NCBI GenBank assembly: GCA_034190875.2
Contig: CM067356.1
Location: 60,749,208 to 60,813,207 of the forward strand
Direction: 5' to 3'
Length of the DNA stretch: 64,000 bases
Source of the DNA: Urechis unicinctus
Taxonomy: Eukaryota > Annelida > Polychaeta > Xenopneusta > Urechidae
Numbering within the stretch: position 1 is the stretch's first letter; every line of letters starts with the position of its first letter. Positions 1 through 11,284 of the stretch are shown here, piece after piece. Both the position numbers and the translations under genes were made by a program. The notes under the pieces were generated by a model. It made no database searches, was not told the DNA's origin, and saw nothing but the letters and a program-made list of their open reading frames with translations.

Positions 1-1536
1 CGAGGCCTATAGTGATCTGTGAGTAGTGTGACTCGCTGGGTGCCGAGGCCTATAGTGACCTGTGAGTAGTGTGACTCGCTGGGTGCCGAGGCCTATAGTG
101 ACTGTGAGTCTGTGACTAGTGTGACTCGCTCGCTGGGTGCCGAGGCCTATAGTGACCTGTGAGTAGTGTGACTCGCTGGGTGCCGAGGCCTATAGTGACC
201 TGTGAGTAGTGTGACTCGCTGGGTGCCGAGGCCTATAGTGACTGTGAGTAGTGTGACTCGCTGGGTGCCGAGGCCTATAGTGACCTGTGAGTAGTGTGAC
301 TCGCTGGGTGCCGAGGCCTATAGTGACCTGTGAGTAGTGTGACTCGCTGGGTGCCGAGGCCTATAGTGACCTGTGAGTAGTGTGACTCGCTGGGTGCCGA
401 GGCCTATAGTGACCTGTGAGTAGTGTGACTCGCTGGGTGCCGAGGCCTATAGTGATCTGTGAGTAGTGTGACTCGCTGGGTGCCGAGGCCTATAGTGACC
501 TGTGAGTAGTGTGACTCGCTGGGTGCCGAGGCCTATAGTGACCTGTGAGTAGTGTGACTCGCTGGGTGCCGAGGCCTATAGTGACCTGTGTGAGTAGTGT
601 GACTCGCTGGGTGCCGAGGCCTATAGTGACCTGTGAGTAGTGTGACTCGCTGGGTGCCGAGGCCTATAGTGACCTGTGAGTGTGAGTAGTGGGTGCCGAG
701 GCGCTGGGTAGTGTGACTCGCTGGGTGCCGAGGCCTATAGTGACCTGTGAGTAGTGTGACTCGCTGGGTGCCGAGGCCTATAGTGACCTGTGAGTAGTGT
801 GACTCGCTGGGTGCCGAGGCCTATAGTGATCTGTGAGTAGTGTGACTCGCTGGGTGCCGAGGCCTATAGTGATCTGTGAGTAGTGTGACTCGCTGGGTGC
901 CGAGGCCTATAGTGACCTGTGAGTAGTGTGACTCGCTGGGTGCCGAGGCCTATAGTGACCTGTGAGTAGTGTGACTCGCTGGGTGCCGAGGCCTATAGTG
1001 ACCTGTGAGTAGTGTGACTCGCTGGGTGCCGAGGCCTATAGTGACCTGTGAGTAGTGTGACTCGCTGGGTGCCGAGGCCTATAGTGACCTATAGTGACCT
1101 GTGAGGCCTATAGTGTGAGTAGTGTGACTCGCTGGGTGCCGAGGCCTATAGTGACCTGTGAGTAGTGTGACTCGCTGGCTGTAGTGTCAGCGTTAGTGAC
1201 CTGTGAGTAGTGTCAGCGATAGTGACCTGTGAGTAGTGTCAGCGTGCGTATTGTGACCTGTGAGCGTAGTGACCTGTGATAGTGTCAGGCGATAGTGACC
1301 TGTGAGTAGTGTCAGCGATAGTGACCTGTGAGTAGTGTCAGCGATAGTGACCTGTGAGCTGTGACTCGCTGGCTGTAGTGTCAGCGATAGTGACCTGTAG
1401 TAGTGTCAGCGATAGTGACCTGTGAGTAGTGTCAGCGATAGTGACCTGTGAGTAGTGTCAGCGATAGTGACCTGTGAGTAGTGTCAGCGATAGTGACCTG
1501 TGAGTAGTGTGACTCGCTGGGTGCCTAGGCCTATAC
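1..1536. repeat. 43-bp satellite array with a 26-bp derivative at its right end
   Basis: About 27 head-to-tail copies of a 43-bp unit (it begins GAGGCCTATAGTGACCTGTG) run from the window edge to about 1177. From about 1180 to 1510 the array changes to a shorter 26-bp unit (GTCAGCGATAGTGACCTGTG plus AGTAGT). That unit shares the GTGACCTGTGAGTAGTGT core, so it is a derivative of the long unit. One long-type copy closes the array near 1500-1536. Copies are nearly identical, with only C/T and small indel variants, which suggests recent homogenisation. The array is open to the left, so its true length is unknown. Confidence 0.97.
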
Positions 1537-2245
1537 CTTTATATATATTTACCAAGTTTACACACTCATGTGAATGAACTCTGAACTGACAGAAAAAAAT
1601 GTCGCCAAGGTTTCGTGTTGTCGTGTCAGTTAAATCAAGTGTGAAGCATTTGTTGTCAAGATAAAATACCGACATCTTCTTTGATTGAATTTTTACGGCG
1701 CCAAACTGATAAAATACTCATTTATTTTCGCCACTCGGATCAGCGCAAAGCGTGCGATCTCTGGGATCCTTCTTTAACTGAAATTCGAGTAATCCGATCG
1801 AAAAATGGAAAACGAAACTAAATTTATATTTCCATTCTGGTTTGTAAGTTAATGAAATCTATATAAGGGAAACGAAAACTAAATGTATGCCCATTTTCTA
1901 TATATGTTGGCCAAATACTAAAATAGAAAATGGGTTGCTTACACATTTTCCATTTGCATTTGTGAAACGAAAAAAACAAATTAGTGTTATACACCTTGAT
2001 TATTCACCCTGATTGGGAAACCTGTTTGTCGTGGATTGCAACTCGTGTCGGTGGATTTCACATCGACGAGAGTCAAGAATGGCCTGGTCCAGTCAATCGG
2101 CTTGTGGCGATATGCCATAGGATAATCGTTTGCATTTGTATATTTTCCAACTTCTTGTTGATTTTCATCAACACGGATTTCCCTCTTTCTTCCCATTTAT
2201 CCTAGAAGGCGGCTGCTCAATCTGTTCATATTTACCCCTCCTTTG
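1537..2245. other. Unassigned AT-rich sequence
   Basis: No open frame longer than about 70 codons has splice context or recognisable composition. Nothing else is supported here. Confidence 0.6.
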
Positions 2246-2357
2246 TAAGCACCATATAACACACTATTGTTTGTAAGCACCATATAACACACTATTGTTT
2301 GTAAGCACCATATAACACACTATTGTTTGTAAGCACCATATAACACACTATTGTTTG
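2246..2357. repeat. 28-bp tandem repeat, four copies
   Basis: Four essentially perfect copies of a unit reading GTAAGCACCATATAACACAC then TATTGTTT. The identity between copies points to a recent local expansion. Confidence 0.95.
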
Positions 2358-2514
2358 TTTGTACTTAAAACCTTTGCCATTGCTTCGTGTAAATCCGTCC
2401 TTGGTGGTGACCTCGTGTGACTAATTGTGCATCTGTGTGATAATGTAACGTCATTTCGGAGAAATTATTGTTGTTCGTGGTTCCAGCGCTGACGACCAGG
2501 AAAGCTCCGTTACC

Positions 2515-2582
2515 GTCATGTTGGAGACGCAGTAAGGCGGCGCCTATTGTCATGTTGGAGACGCAGTAAGGCGGCGCCTATT
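2515..2582. repeat. 34-bp perfect direct duplication
   Basis: Two adjacent identical copies of a 34-bp unit starting GTCATGTTGGAGACGCAGTA. About 300 bp of featureless sequence follows to 2884. Confidence 0.95.
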
Positions 2583-2884
2583 TGCATGTAAACAGAATGA
2601 TAGGCCGCTTTTTAATTTATGCATACATTGATGTCGCCGCCAGGATCGTCTTATGTTTCCGGTTTATTGCAATTGTTTTTACCGTATATGTTATTAAGCA
2701 AATAGTATCATCGATTGTGTCTGATCACAAATTCATGATGCATTTAACAGTGTTTGGATATGTTTGAAATTATGAATTGTTTTGTACAGTGTGGCGTGTG
2801 TTTATGTAATGGTATGGTGTCATTTATTTGATTTATATATTTGCACCACTAAAGCTTAGCCTCTACCATCTATGCACAGCTAAT

Positions 2885-3110
2885 CTCAGTCGCTTTCTTG
2901 CTGCTTTCGTTCAGCTTCTTGCTGCTCTCGTCAGCTTTCTTGCTGCTTTCGTTCAGCTTCTTGCTGCTCTCGTCAGCTTTCTTGCTACTTTCGTTCAGCT
3001 TCTTGCTGCTTTCATTCAGCTTCTTGCTACTCTCGTCAGCTTTCTTGCTGCTTTCGTTCAGCTTCTTGCTACTCTCGTCAGTTTTCTTGCTGCTTTCATT
3101 CAGCTTGTCT
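2885..3110. repeat. 21/42-bp minisatellite, long open frames on both strands
   Basis: A 21-bp unit (TTGCTGCTTTCGTTCAGCTTC and a TCAGCTTTC variant) alternates to give a 42-bp higher unit. Because 21 is divisible by three, long frames stay open. On the minus strand the frame reads alternating heptads KLNESSK and KADESSK for about 87 codons (2870-3133), a charged, helix-favouring repeat. On the plus strand it reads leucine- and serine-rich repeats. I see no flanking splice sites or other coding signal, so this is called a repeat and not a gene. Confidence 0.85.
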
Positions 3111-3150
3111 GTCCCTTGCCTAGAGTAGGGCATAGCCTCTCACTTGTCAC

Positions 3151-3214
3151 CTCCTCTCGCCTGACAACTTTAGTCTACCAGGTTTTCTCTCGCCTGACAA
3201 CTTTAGTCTACCAA
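3151..3214. repeat. ~32-bp direct duplication
   Basis: CTCTCGCCTGACAACTTTAG plus TCTACCA occurs twice in tandem. Confidence 0.85.
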
Positions 3215-3795
3215 GTGCTTCTCCTTTATGTCTGTACATTATTTGTCTTTTGACCGTGTGTTTATCATTTTGCTTGTCTTTAAATTGTGTAAATGAATTA
3301 TTTGTTTTTAAACTTCTAAACCTGTGTTTTTAATTGACTTATTGAGTTTGTTGAAGCCGCTGATATTAACCTGTTGGTTGTACGCTAAAGTTTCCATGGA
3401 AACTCACCCCCACTCCACTCCAGACCCGCTCTATGAGGAAAAAGGGGATACGGTGTTCTATGATTAGTTTGAGAGGTCATTAAACACTGTCTAAATACAC
3501 TTATCCTCACTCAATATTTTGAGGTAATCCATGGTCCTCCAAGGCGAAGTGGGCCTCTCGTACGAGATTAAGTTGTTAGTTACCAAACCATGCGGCCCCA
3601 TTCGATTATGGCGAAATTGTGGCGCAGCTGATGAAACTCCACGTTGACTGGTTGACCACTACCCAGTGGGAAACAACAAATCGATCGCCTTTAAAGATCG
3701 CTTGGTGTGTTGATACTGCAGGCTGGGATGGGGGTACATGTTTACATCTGACGGAAACCAGGCGAGAGTTGAACAGTTGCTCATTAATGATCAAA
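3215..3795. other. Unassigned sequence
   Basis: No gene signal was found. A 14-bp perfect palindrome GTTTCCATGGAAAC lies near 3388-3401. Confidence 0.55.
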
Positions 3796-3912
3796 GGGAG
3801 ATCATCTATGTTAGAGGGGGGGGGGTCATGGAGTTAATCGTCATCAAAGAGAGATCATCTATGTGAGGGTGGGGGGGGGGGGGGTCATGGAGTTAATCGT
3901 CATCAAAGAAAA
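3796..3912. repeat. ~60-bp duplication containing poly-G runs
   Basis: The segment with GAGATCATCTATG, a run of 10-15 G, and TCATGGAGTTAATCGTCATC is duplicated in tandem. The poly-G runs differ in length between the copies. Confidence 0.85.
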
Positions 3913-5345
3913 TATCATTCTTCTTTGTGTTATTGCTTCTGTAAGTATTTCCTATATAACAAACCCCGATCCATACGGGCGAGATATTTCTTAAAAATAC
4001 ACAAAAATGGTCATCGCTAGGATAGAAGAAATCAGCGGTTTGGTTGAAGTATGAAGTCGATCAAATAGCCATGTATTTCAATGAGTCCTGAAGAAACCAT
4101 AGCTGCCCACATTACACCTGTGTTGTTGACGTCGTCTGCTTTACAAACCTTCCTCCTCTTTCACTTTTCTATTTCGAGAACCAAATACGTGTCAGTCAAG
4201 TCGCGTGATCTACACAATGCGTCACGACGTCTCAGCTTCTGGCCACTTCACGGCTGACAACTATAGAAGCGCCGTGGTCAAAGGGGATTAGATCGCCACA
4301 CAGTAAACATTCCCCATCGACGCGCATCCACATCGTTTCATAAGCGTAAGTAAGGATTGCTTTGGGGTGGCGATGACGTTGCCGGGGGTGACCACGTTGT
4401 ACGGTTAAAATGTTGTTTGTATCGGAGATGGTGGGGAGGTTTGTTGTGGGTGGGGTTGGAGGTGAGGGCAGAGGTCAGAACTGACGGAGGTATTGTGATG
4501 GTCCCTCTAATCGATGTAGCGGTATGTGGTATTCGTTCGTCGGATCTGTAACGCGGATATAGTCACGTGGGATGGATGGTGGGGGTGTGGGGGTGTACCT
4601 CAGTGGGTCTTACGTAATCATCTTCAGTTGTGAATACTATCGCTTTAAGATACTCGGGCAAATTCGTCGGGTGGTTGTGCTTCGGTAATCCTACTGGAGC
4701 TTGAGGGCAGGGAACAAGCAAAAACATTATTGACCATTCATATAAACAAAGAGAAGTAATCTCATTTAGACTGCAGCTTGATATCTGATACAAATCAAGA
4801 CAAATCTTTTGCGATTATGCATCAAAGTTGCCCGCTATGATCGGAGTGACGACCAGGCGACTGGTCAAATGCTGTTCGGGGCTACAAGTCGGATAGCAAA
4901 GGGTTCTGTTTATGCCAATGAGTTCGCGCAATGATAAAAAATTTGTGGTAATTAGGCGGCGGTATATATTTTTTCTCAATTTTGGAAAATTGACATCCAG
5001 CCTTGAAAACAAAACAGACAAGTGATTCCTCCATGTTAACATCATTAATACCCGGGGGGTTCACCCGCATTGGCCTGGTTGACGCAAATGCTACCAGTGT
5101 CGTTCAGCAAAACGAAAACGGGGGCGGAAAACGCGGCATCAACATTCCCAGTCGGTTATAGTTCGTCCAAAGCAAACAAACTCGGAACACAAAAACATCG
5201 CCATGTCCATGTGATAATTCCTGGACCTTTCTACGGAATGGTTTTACAATGAGGTCAATACTTAAGGGGTCAACAAAACAAAACAAACCCGCTTAGTTTT
5301 TTTTCGGGTGACTTTCATGTAATCCTGGAATTTCAGGCTATTGAA
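3913..5345. other. Unassigned sequence
   Basis: Open frames of 60-76 codons occur on both strands, but none has flanking splice sites or a recognisable motif. No RNA gene was seen. Confidence 0.55.
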
Positions 5346-8300
5346 TCTGGTACGTCAGCAATACTGATTTGACTTCATCATGGTAACCAATGGGACATTA
5401 GCAATACTGATTTGACTTCATCATGGTAACCAATGGGACATTAGCAGTACTGATTTGACTTCATCATGGTAACCAATGGGACGTTAGCAATACTGATTTG
5501 ACTTCATCATGGTAACCAATGGGACATTAGCAATACTGATTTGACTTCATCATGGTAACCAATGGGACGTTAGCAATACTGATTTGACTTCATCATGGTA
5601 ACCAATGGGACGTTAGCAATACTGATTTGACTTCATCATGGTAACCAATGGGACGTTAGCAATACTGATTTGACTTCATCATGGTAACCAATGGGACGTT
5701 AGCAATACTGATTTGACTTCATCATGGTAACCAATGGGACATTAGCAGTACTGATTTGACTTCATCATGGTAACCAATGGGACATTAGCAGTACTGATTT
5801 GACTTCATCATGGTAACCAATGGGACGTTAGCAATACTGATTTGACTTCACCATGAAGTAACCATGGGACGTTAGCAATACTGATTTGACTTCACCATGA
5901 AATCCAATGGGACGTTAGCAATACTGATTTGACTTCATCATGGTAACCAATGGGACATTAGCAATACTGATTTGACTTCATCATGGTAACCAATGGGACG
6001 TTAGCAATACTGATTTGACTTCATCATGGTAACCAATGGGACGTTAGCAATACTGATTTGACTTCATCATGGTAACCAATGGGACGTTAGCAATACTGAT
6101 TTGACTTCATCATGGTAACCAATGGGACGTTAGCAATACTGATTTGACTTCATCATGGTAACCAATGGGACGTTAGCAATACTGATTTGACTTCATCATG
6201 GTAACCAATGGGACGTTAGCAATACTGATTTGACTTCATCATGGTAACCAATGGGACGTTAGCAATACTGATTTGACTTCATCATGGTAACCAATGGGAC
6301 GTTAGCAATACTGATTTGACTTCATCATGGTAACCAATGGGACGTTAGCAATACTGATTTGACTTCATCATGGTAACCAATGGGACGTTAGCAATACTGA
6401 TTTGACTTCATCATGGTAACCAATGGGACGTTAGCAATACTGATTTGACTTCATCATGGTAACCAATGGGACGTTAGCAATACTGATTTGACTTCATCAT
6501 GGTAACCAATGGGACGTTAGCAATACTGATTTGACTTCATCATGGTAACCAATGGGACGTTAGCAATACTGATTTGACTTCATCATGGTAACCAATGGGA
6601 CGTTAGCAATACTGATTTGACTTCATCATGGTAACCAATGGGACGTTAGCAATACTGATTTGACTTCATCATGGTAACCAATGGGACGTTAGCAATACTG
6701 ATTTGACTTCATCATGGTAACCAATGGGACGTTAGCAATACTGATTTGACTTCATCATGGTAACCAATGGGACGTTAGCAATACTGATTTGACTTCATCA
6801 TGGTAACCAATGGGGTGTTAGCAATACTGATTTGACTTCATCATGGTAACCAATGGGACGTTAGCAATACTGATTTGACTTCATCATGGTAACCAATGGG
6901 ACGTTAGCAATACTGATTTGACTTCATCATGGTAACCAATGGGACGTTAGCAATACTGATTTGACTTCATCATGGTAACCAATGGGACGTTTAGCAGTAC
7001 TGATTTGACTTCATCATGGTAACCAATGGGACGTTAGCAATACTGATTTGACTTCATCATGGTAACCAATGGGACGTTAGCAATACTGATTTGACTTTGA
7101 CTCATCATGGTAACCAATGGGACGTTAGCAATACTGATTTGACTTCATCATGGTAACCAATGGGACGTTAGCAATACTGATTTGACTTCACCATGAAGTC
7201 AAATCAGACGTTAGCAATACTGATTTGACTTCATCATGGTAACCAATGGGACGTTAGCAATACTGATTTGACTTCATCATGGTAACCAATGGGACGTTAG
7301 CAATACTGATTTGACTTCATCATGGTAACCAATGGGACGTTAGCAATACTGATTTGACTTCATCATGGTAACCAATGGGACGTTAGCAATACTGATTTGA
7401 CTTCATCATGGTAACCAATGGGACGTTAGCAATACTGATTTGACTCATCATGGTAACCAATGGGACGTTAGCAATACTGATTTGACTTCATCATGGTAAC
7501 CAATGGGACGTTAGCAATACTGATTTGACTTCATCATGGTAACCAATGGGACGTTAGCAATACTGATTTGACTTCATCATGGTAACCAATGGGACGTTAG
7601 CAATACTGATTTGACTTCACCATGGTAACCAATGGGACGTTAATACTGATTTGACTTCACTGGTAACCAATTTAGCAATACTGATCACTTCATCATGGTA
7701 ACCATGGGACGTTAGCAATACTGATTTGACTTCATCATGGTAACCAATGGGACGTTAGCAATACTGATTTGACTTCATCATGGTAACCAATGGGACGTTA
7801 GCAATACTGATTTGACTTCACAATGGTAACCAATGGGACGTTAGCAATACTGATTTGACTTCATCATGGTAACCAATGGGACGTTAGCAATACTGATTTG
7901 ACTTCATCATGGTAACCAATGGGACGTTAGCAATACTGATTTGACTTCATCATGGTAACCAATGGGACGTTAGCAATACTGATTTGACTTCATCATGGTA
8001 ACCAATGGGACGTTAGCAATACTGATTTGACTTCATCATGGTAACCAATGGGACGTTTCATCATGGTAAATACTGATTTGACTTCACCATGGTAACCAAT
8101 GGGACGTTAGCAATACTGATTTGACTTCATCATGGTAACCAATGGGACGTTAGCAATACTGATTTGACTTCACATGGTAACCAATGGGACGTTAGCAATA
8201 CTGATTTGACTTCATCATGGTAACCAAAACGGTTGTAGGTTTACTGTTTGGTGAATAGCTTCATCATCTTAAGCAATGGGACCATTGAATTACTGAATTT

Positions 8301-9480
8301 GACTGAATCAATGATGGTACTTGATACATGGGACGTTAGCAATACTGATTTGACTTCATCATGGTAACCAATGGGACGTTGGGCAATACTGATTTGACTT
8401 CATCATGGTAACCAATGGGACGTTTGTGTACTGATTTGACTTCATCATGGTAACCAATGGGAATGATTCGTACTTGATACAATAATGCGTTAGCAATACT
8501 GATTTGACTTCATCATGGTAACCAATGGGACGTTAGCAATACTGATTTGACTTCATCCATGGTAAATACCAATGGGAACCAATGGGGTGTTAGCAATACT
8601 GATTTGACTTCATCATGGTAACCAATGGGACGTTAGCAATACTGATTTGACTTCATCATGGTAACCAATGGGACGTTAGCAATACTGATTTGACTTCATC
8701 ATGGTAACCAATGGGACGTTAGCAATACTGATTTGACTTCATCATGGTAACCAATGGGACGTTAGCAATACTGATTTGACTTCATCATGGTAACCAATGG
8801 GACGTTAGCAATACTGATTTGACTTCATCATGGTAACCAATGGTACGTTTGCAATACTGATTTGACTTCACCATGGTAACCAGTGGGACGTTAGCGATAC
8901 TGATTTGACTTCACCATGGTAACCAATGGGACGTTAGCAATACTGATTTGACTTCACCATGGTAACCAATGGGACGTTAGCAATACTGATTTGACAACAC
9001 CATGGTAACTATTTTAACGTTTGTGTAGGTTTTGTTTGGTGAATAGCTATAAGACGTCACATCTTAAGCAGCTCTTCCATTGAATTCTGCTCAATTTTGT
9101 TGAATCAATGATTCGTACTTGATACAATAATGCGTTAGCAATACTGATTTGACTTCATCATAGTAACCAATGGAACGTTGGCAATACTGATTTGACAACA
9201 CCATGGTAACTATTTTAACGTTTGTGTAGGTTTTGTTTTGTGAATAGCTATAAGACGTCACATCTTAAGCAGCTCTTCCATTGAATTCTGCTCAATTTTG
9301 TTGAATCAATGATTCGTACTTGATACAATAATGCGTTAGCGATACTGATTTGACTTCACCATGGTAACCAATGGGACGTTAGCAATACTGATTTGACTTC
9401 ACCGTGGTAACCAATGGGACGTTAGCGATACTGATTTGACTTCACCATGGTAACCAATGGGACGTTAGCAGTACTGATTT
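5346..9480. repeat. 43-bp satellite array, roughly 85-90 copies
   Basis: Head-to-tail copies of TTAGCAATACTGATTTGACT plus TCATCATGGTAACCAATGGGACG (43 bp). The unit is unrelated in sequence to the 43-bp satellite at the window's left end. The central part (about 5.9-8.2 kb) is nearly homogeneous. Copies decay and are interrupted from about 8.2 kb rightwards, where CACCATGG variants and a spacer sequence appear. Each unit carries a CCAAT pentamer. No long frame survives because 43 is not divisible by three. Confidence 0.97.
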
Positions 9481-9622
9481 GACAACACCATGGTAACTAT
9501 TTTAACGTTTGTGTAGGTTTTGTTTGGTGAATAGCTATAAGACGTCACATCTTAAGCAGCTCTTCCATTGAATTCTGCTCAATTTTGTTGAATCAATGAT
9601 TCGTACTTGATACAATAATGCG
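8996..9622. repeat. Higher-order repeat: satellite units alternating with a ~140-bp spacer
   Basis: A ~140-bp block occurs three times (about 8996-9135, 9194-9337 and 9481-9622), separated by one to several 43-bp satellite units. The block begins ACACCATGGTAACTATTTTA and ends TTGATACAATAATGCG. Degraded pieces of it also lie at about 8224-8330 and 8461-8490. The last copy marks the edge of the array. Confidence 0.9.
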
Positions 9623-10048
9623 AAATACCCCCCAACGTTAACGAAGATGTTAGGTAATATGCTGCGGCATGCGTGGTACCTGATGCTATAGATGACACGT
9701 GCTGCCCTATGTGAGTTCGTAATGTTATTGTCAGTCGGTATATACTGTTGATATCGCGGGTCTAGATGTATAAAATTGGTTGAGTTGGCTGCTGGTCAGG
9801 ATGCAGGCTTGTATCGCAGCTGTTTATTACCTACCAAGCCAAGAAGCTAGCTTGCAATTGATTGGACTGAATTGTGAACGTTGGCCGGCAGACGTCATCA
9901 TCATCATCATCATCATCTTGCACTGTTTCACCGATTATGATTTCGACCAAAATGTTCATTTTGTATCAAACTATATACCTTAAAGATAATGACAGCTTCG
10001 TACTCACCTGTAATCATCTGATTCATTGTCCCGTCCAGTTGATTGCAG
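9623..10048. other. Unassigned sequence upstream of a candidate exon
   Basis: Contains a short (CAT)n run near 9896-9917. The plus-strand frame of the following exon stays open back to about 9874, but I see no coding evidence for that part. Confidence 0.5.
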
Positions 10049-10225
10049 CTGGTCATTTCTGTGAGATGTACGATGTTGACGGATTACCGGATGTCCTAGT
10101 TCTCACGACGGATCTCCAGGAGCGCTCCAAGACGGACGTCGAGTCGGGATACAATTACAAACATGAGTACATGGAATTCGCCGCTCTATGGCTCAACTCA
10201 CGTGACCAGTCGCCGCAAGCAGAAG
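10049..10225 (+). CDS. Candidate orphan internal exon, unknown protein
   Basis: A plus-strand open stretch is bounded by an acceptor (GATTGCAG at 10041-10048) and a good donor (AAG|GTAGG at 10225/10226). The exon is 177 bp and phase 1-1: two bases finish a codon, 58 codons follow, and one base remains. Symmetric 1-1 exons are typical of extracellular modules. The peptide runs from GHFCEMYDVDGLPDVLVLTT to WLNSRDQSPQAE; it is acidic, with one cysteine. I do not recognise the family. I could not convincingly join it to other exons; a possible next exon begins after the acceptor at about 11513. It may be a chance open frame. Confidence 0.3.
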
Positions 10226-10976
10226 GTAGGATTTGTTTGTTTGTTAAGCAATGAGATGAGGATGATAATTATATTTCGACCAGAGCAGATGTCACGCTGT
10301 GTTATATAATGATTCATGACAGACCTAAACTGATTCATGATTCTGGGATGAATCTTAATCCTACAGGTGTTGTGCTATATTCTGACTGGCCGAAATTTCG
10401 CGCCTGTTGACGATTGCACATTTCCGATGCATGCACGTTATATAAGTGTCATTCTTATGGCTGAGATGCATTAAACGCCATCGAAAATCTCATAGATATG
10501 TAAGAAATACCAAAACTTATACGCGTTTCTTTTAACAAGCTTATACAGGTAATTTCCCCTTCATTGATGGTTTTAACTCTGCACTGATTCCTAACTGCGT
10601 AACGGAAGACTAACTTTGAAAGTCTTTGATTCCCACCCCGCTTCCCCACTCGCCACCTCAAATGTTACCAAACCTCCCCCACTCCCCACCACTACCTGCC
10701 CACTCTACACTACCCCCCCCACACCCTCTCACCCACCCTCCTACACCCCACAAAGGACAAAGGCTCTCACCATCTGCTGTGTAATAAGTTGCTAGACCTC
10801 AGTCTGTAAAAGGATTAATGACGAGTTACAATGAGGCAAAGGAACGCTGGGATAAACACGGGCTGGCTTTGAATTGCCGTCAATAGTTAGTAAATATCGC
10901 TGCTATATTCATATAGCTCACAGCATTCACTTTCCTTAACTGTGTCGACAGGCTTATCCTCCCCTCTTAATAATTA
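10226..10976. other. Unassigned sequence
   Basis: No gene signal was found. C-rich stretches (10670-10740) precede the polypyrimidine tract. Confidence 0.55.
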
Positions 10977-11284
10977 AGGTTAATCCCCTCCTCCCCTCCT
11001 CCCCTCCTCCCCTCCTTCCCTCCTCCCCCCTCCTCCCCTCCTTCCCCTTTCCTCCTTCCTCCCCCCCTCCTCCCCTTTCCTCCCCTCCCCTCAATCCCCC
11101 TTCCCCCCTCCCCTTTCCCTCCCCTCCCCCTCCTCCCCCCTTTCCCTCCCCTCCCCTCCTCCTCCTTCCTCCTCCCCTCCCCTCATCACCCTTCCCCCTC
11201 CCCTTTCCCCCCCTCCCCTCCTCCCCTTTCCTCCCCTTCCCCCTCCCCCTCCTCCCCCTTTTCCTTTTCTCCCCTCCTCCTCCT
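10977..11284. repeat. Polypyrimidine (CCCCTCCT-like) tract, ~300 bp
   Basis: The plus strand is almost pure C/T with irregular CCCCTCCT and CCCTTTCC units. The minus strand is therefore G/A with dozens of closely spaced GGG/GGGG runs, a pattern able to form G-quadruplex or H-DNA. The minus-strand glycine/arginine-rich open frame is a by-product of the composition. Confidence 0.93.

Noticed and set aside
1-9480. CRISPR-like arrays
   Set aside because: Units are contiguous tandem repeats with no unique spacers, in an animal genome.
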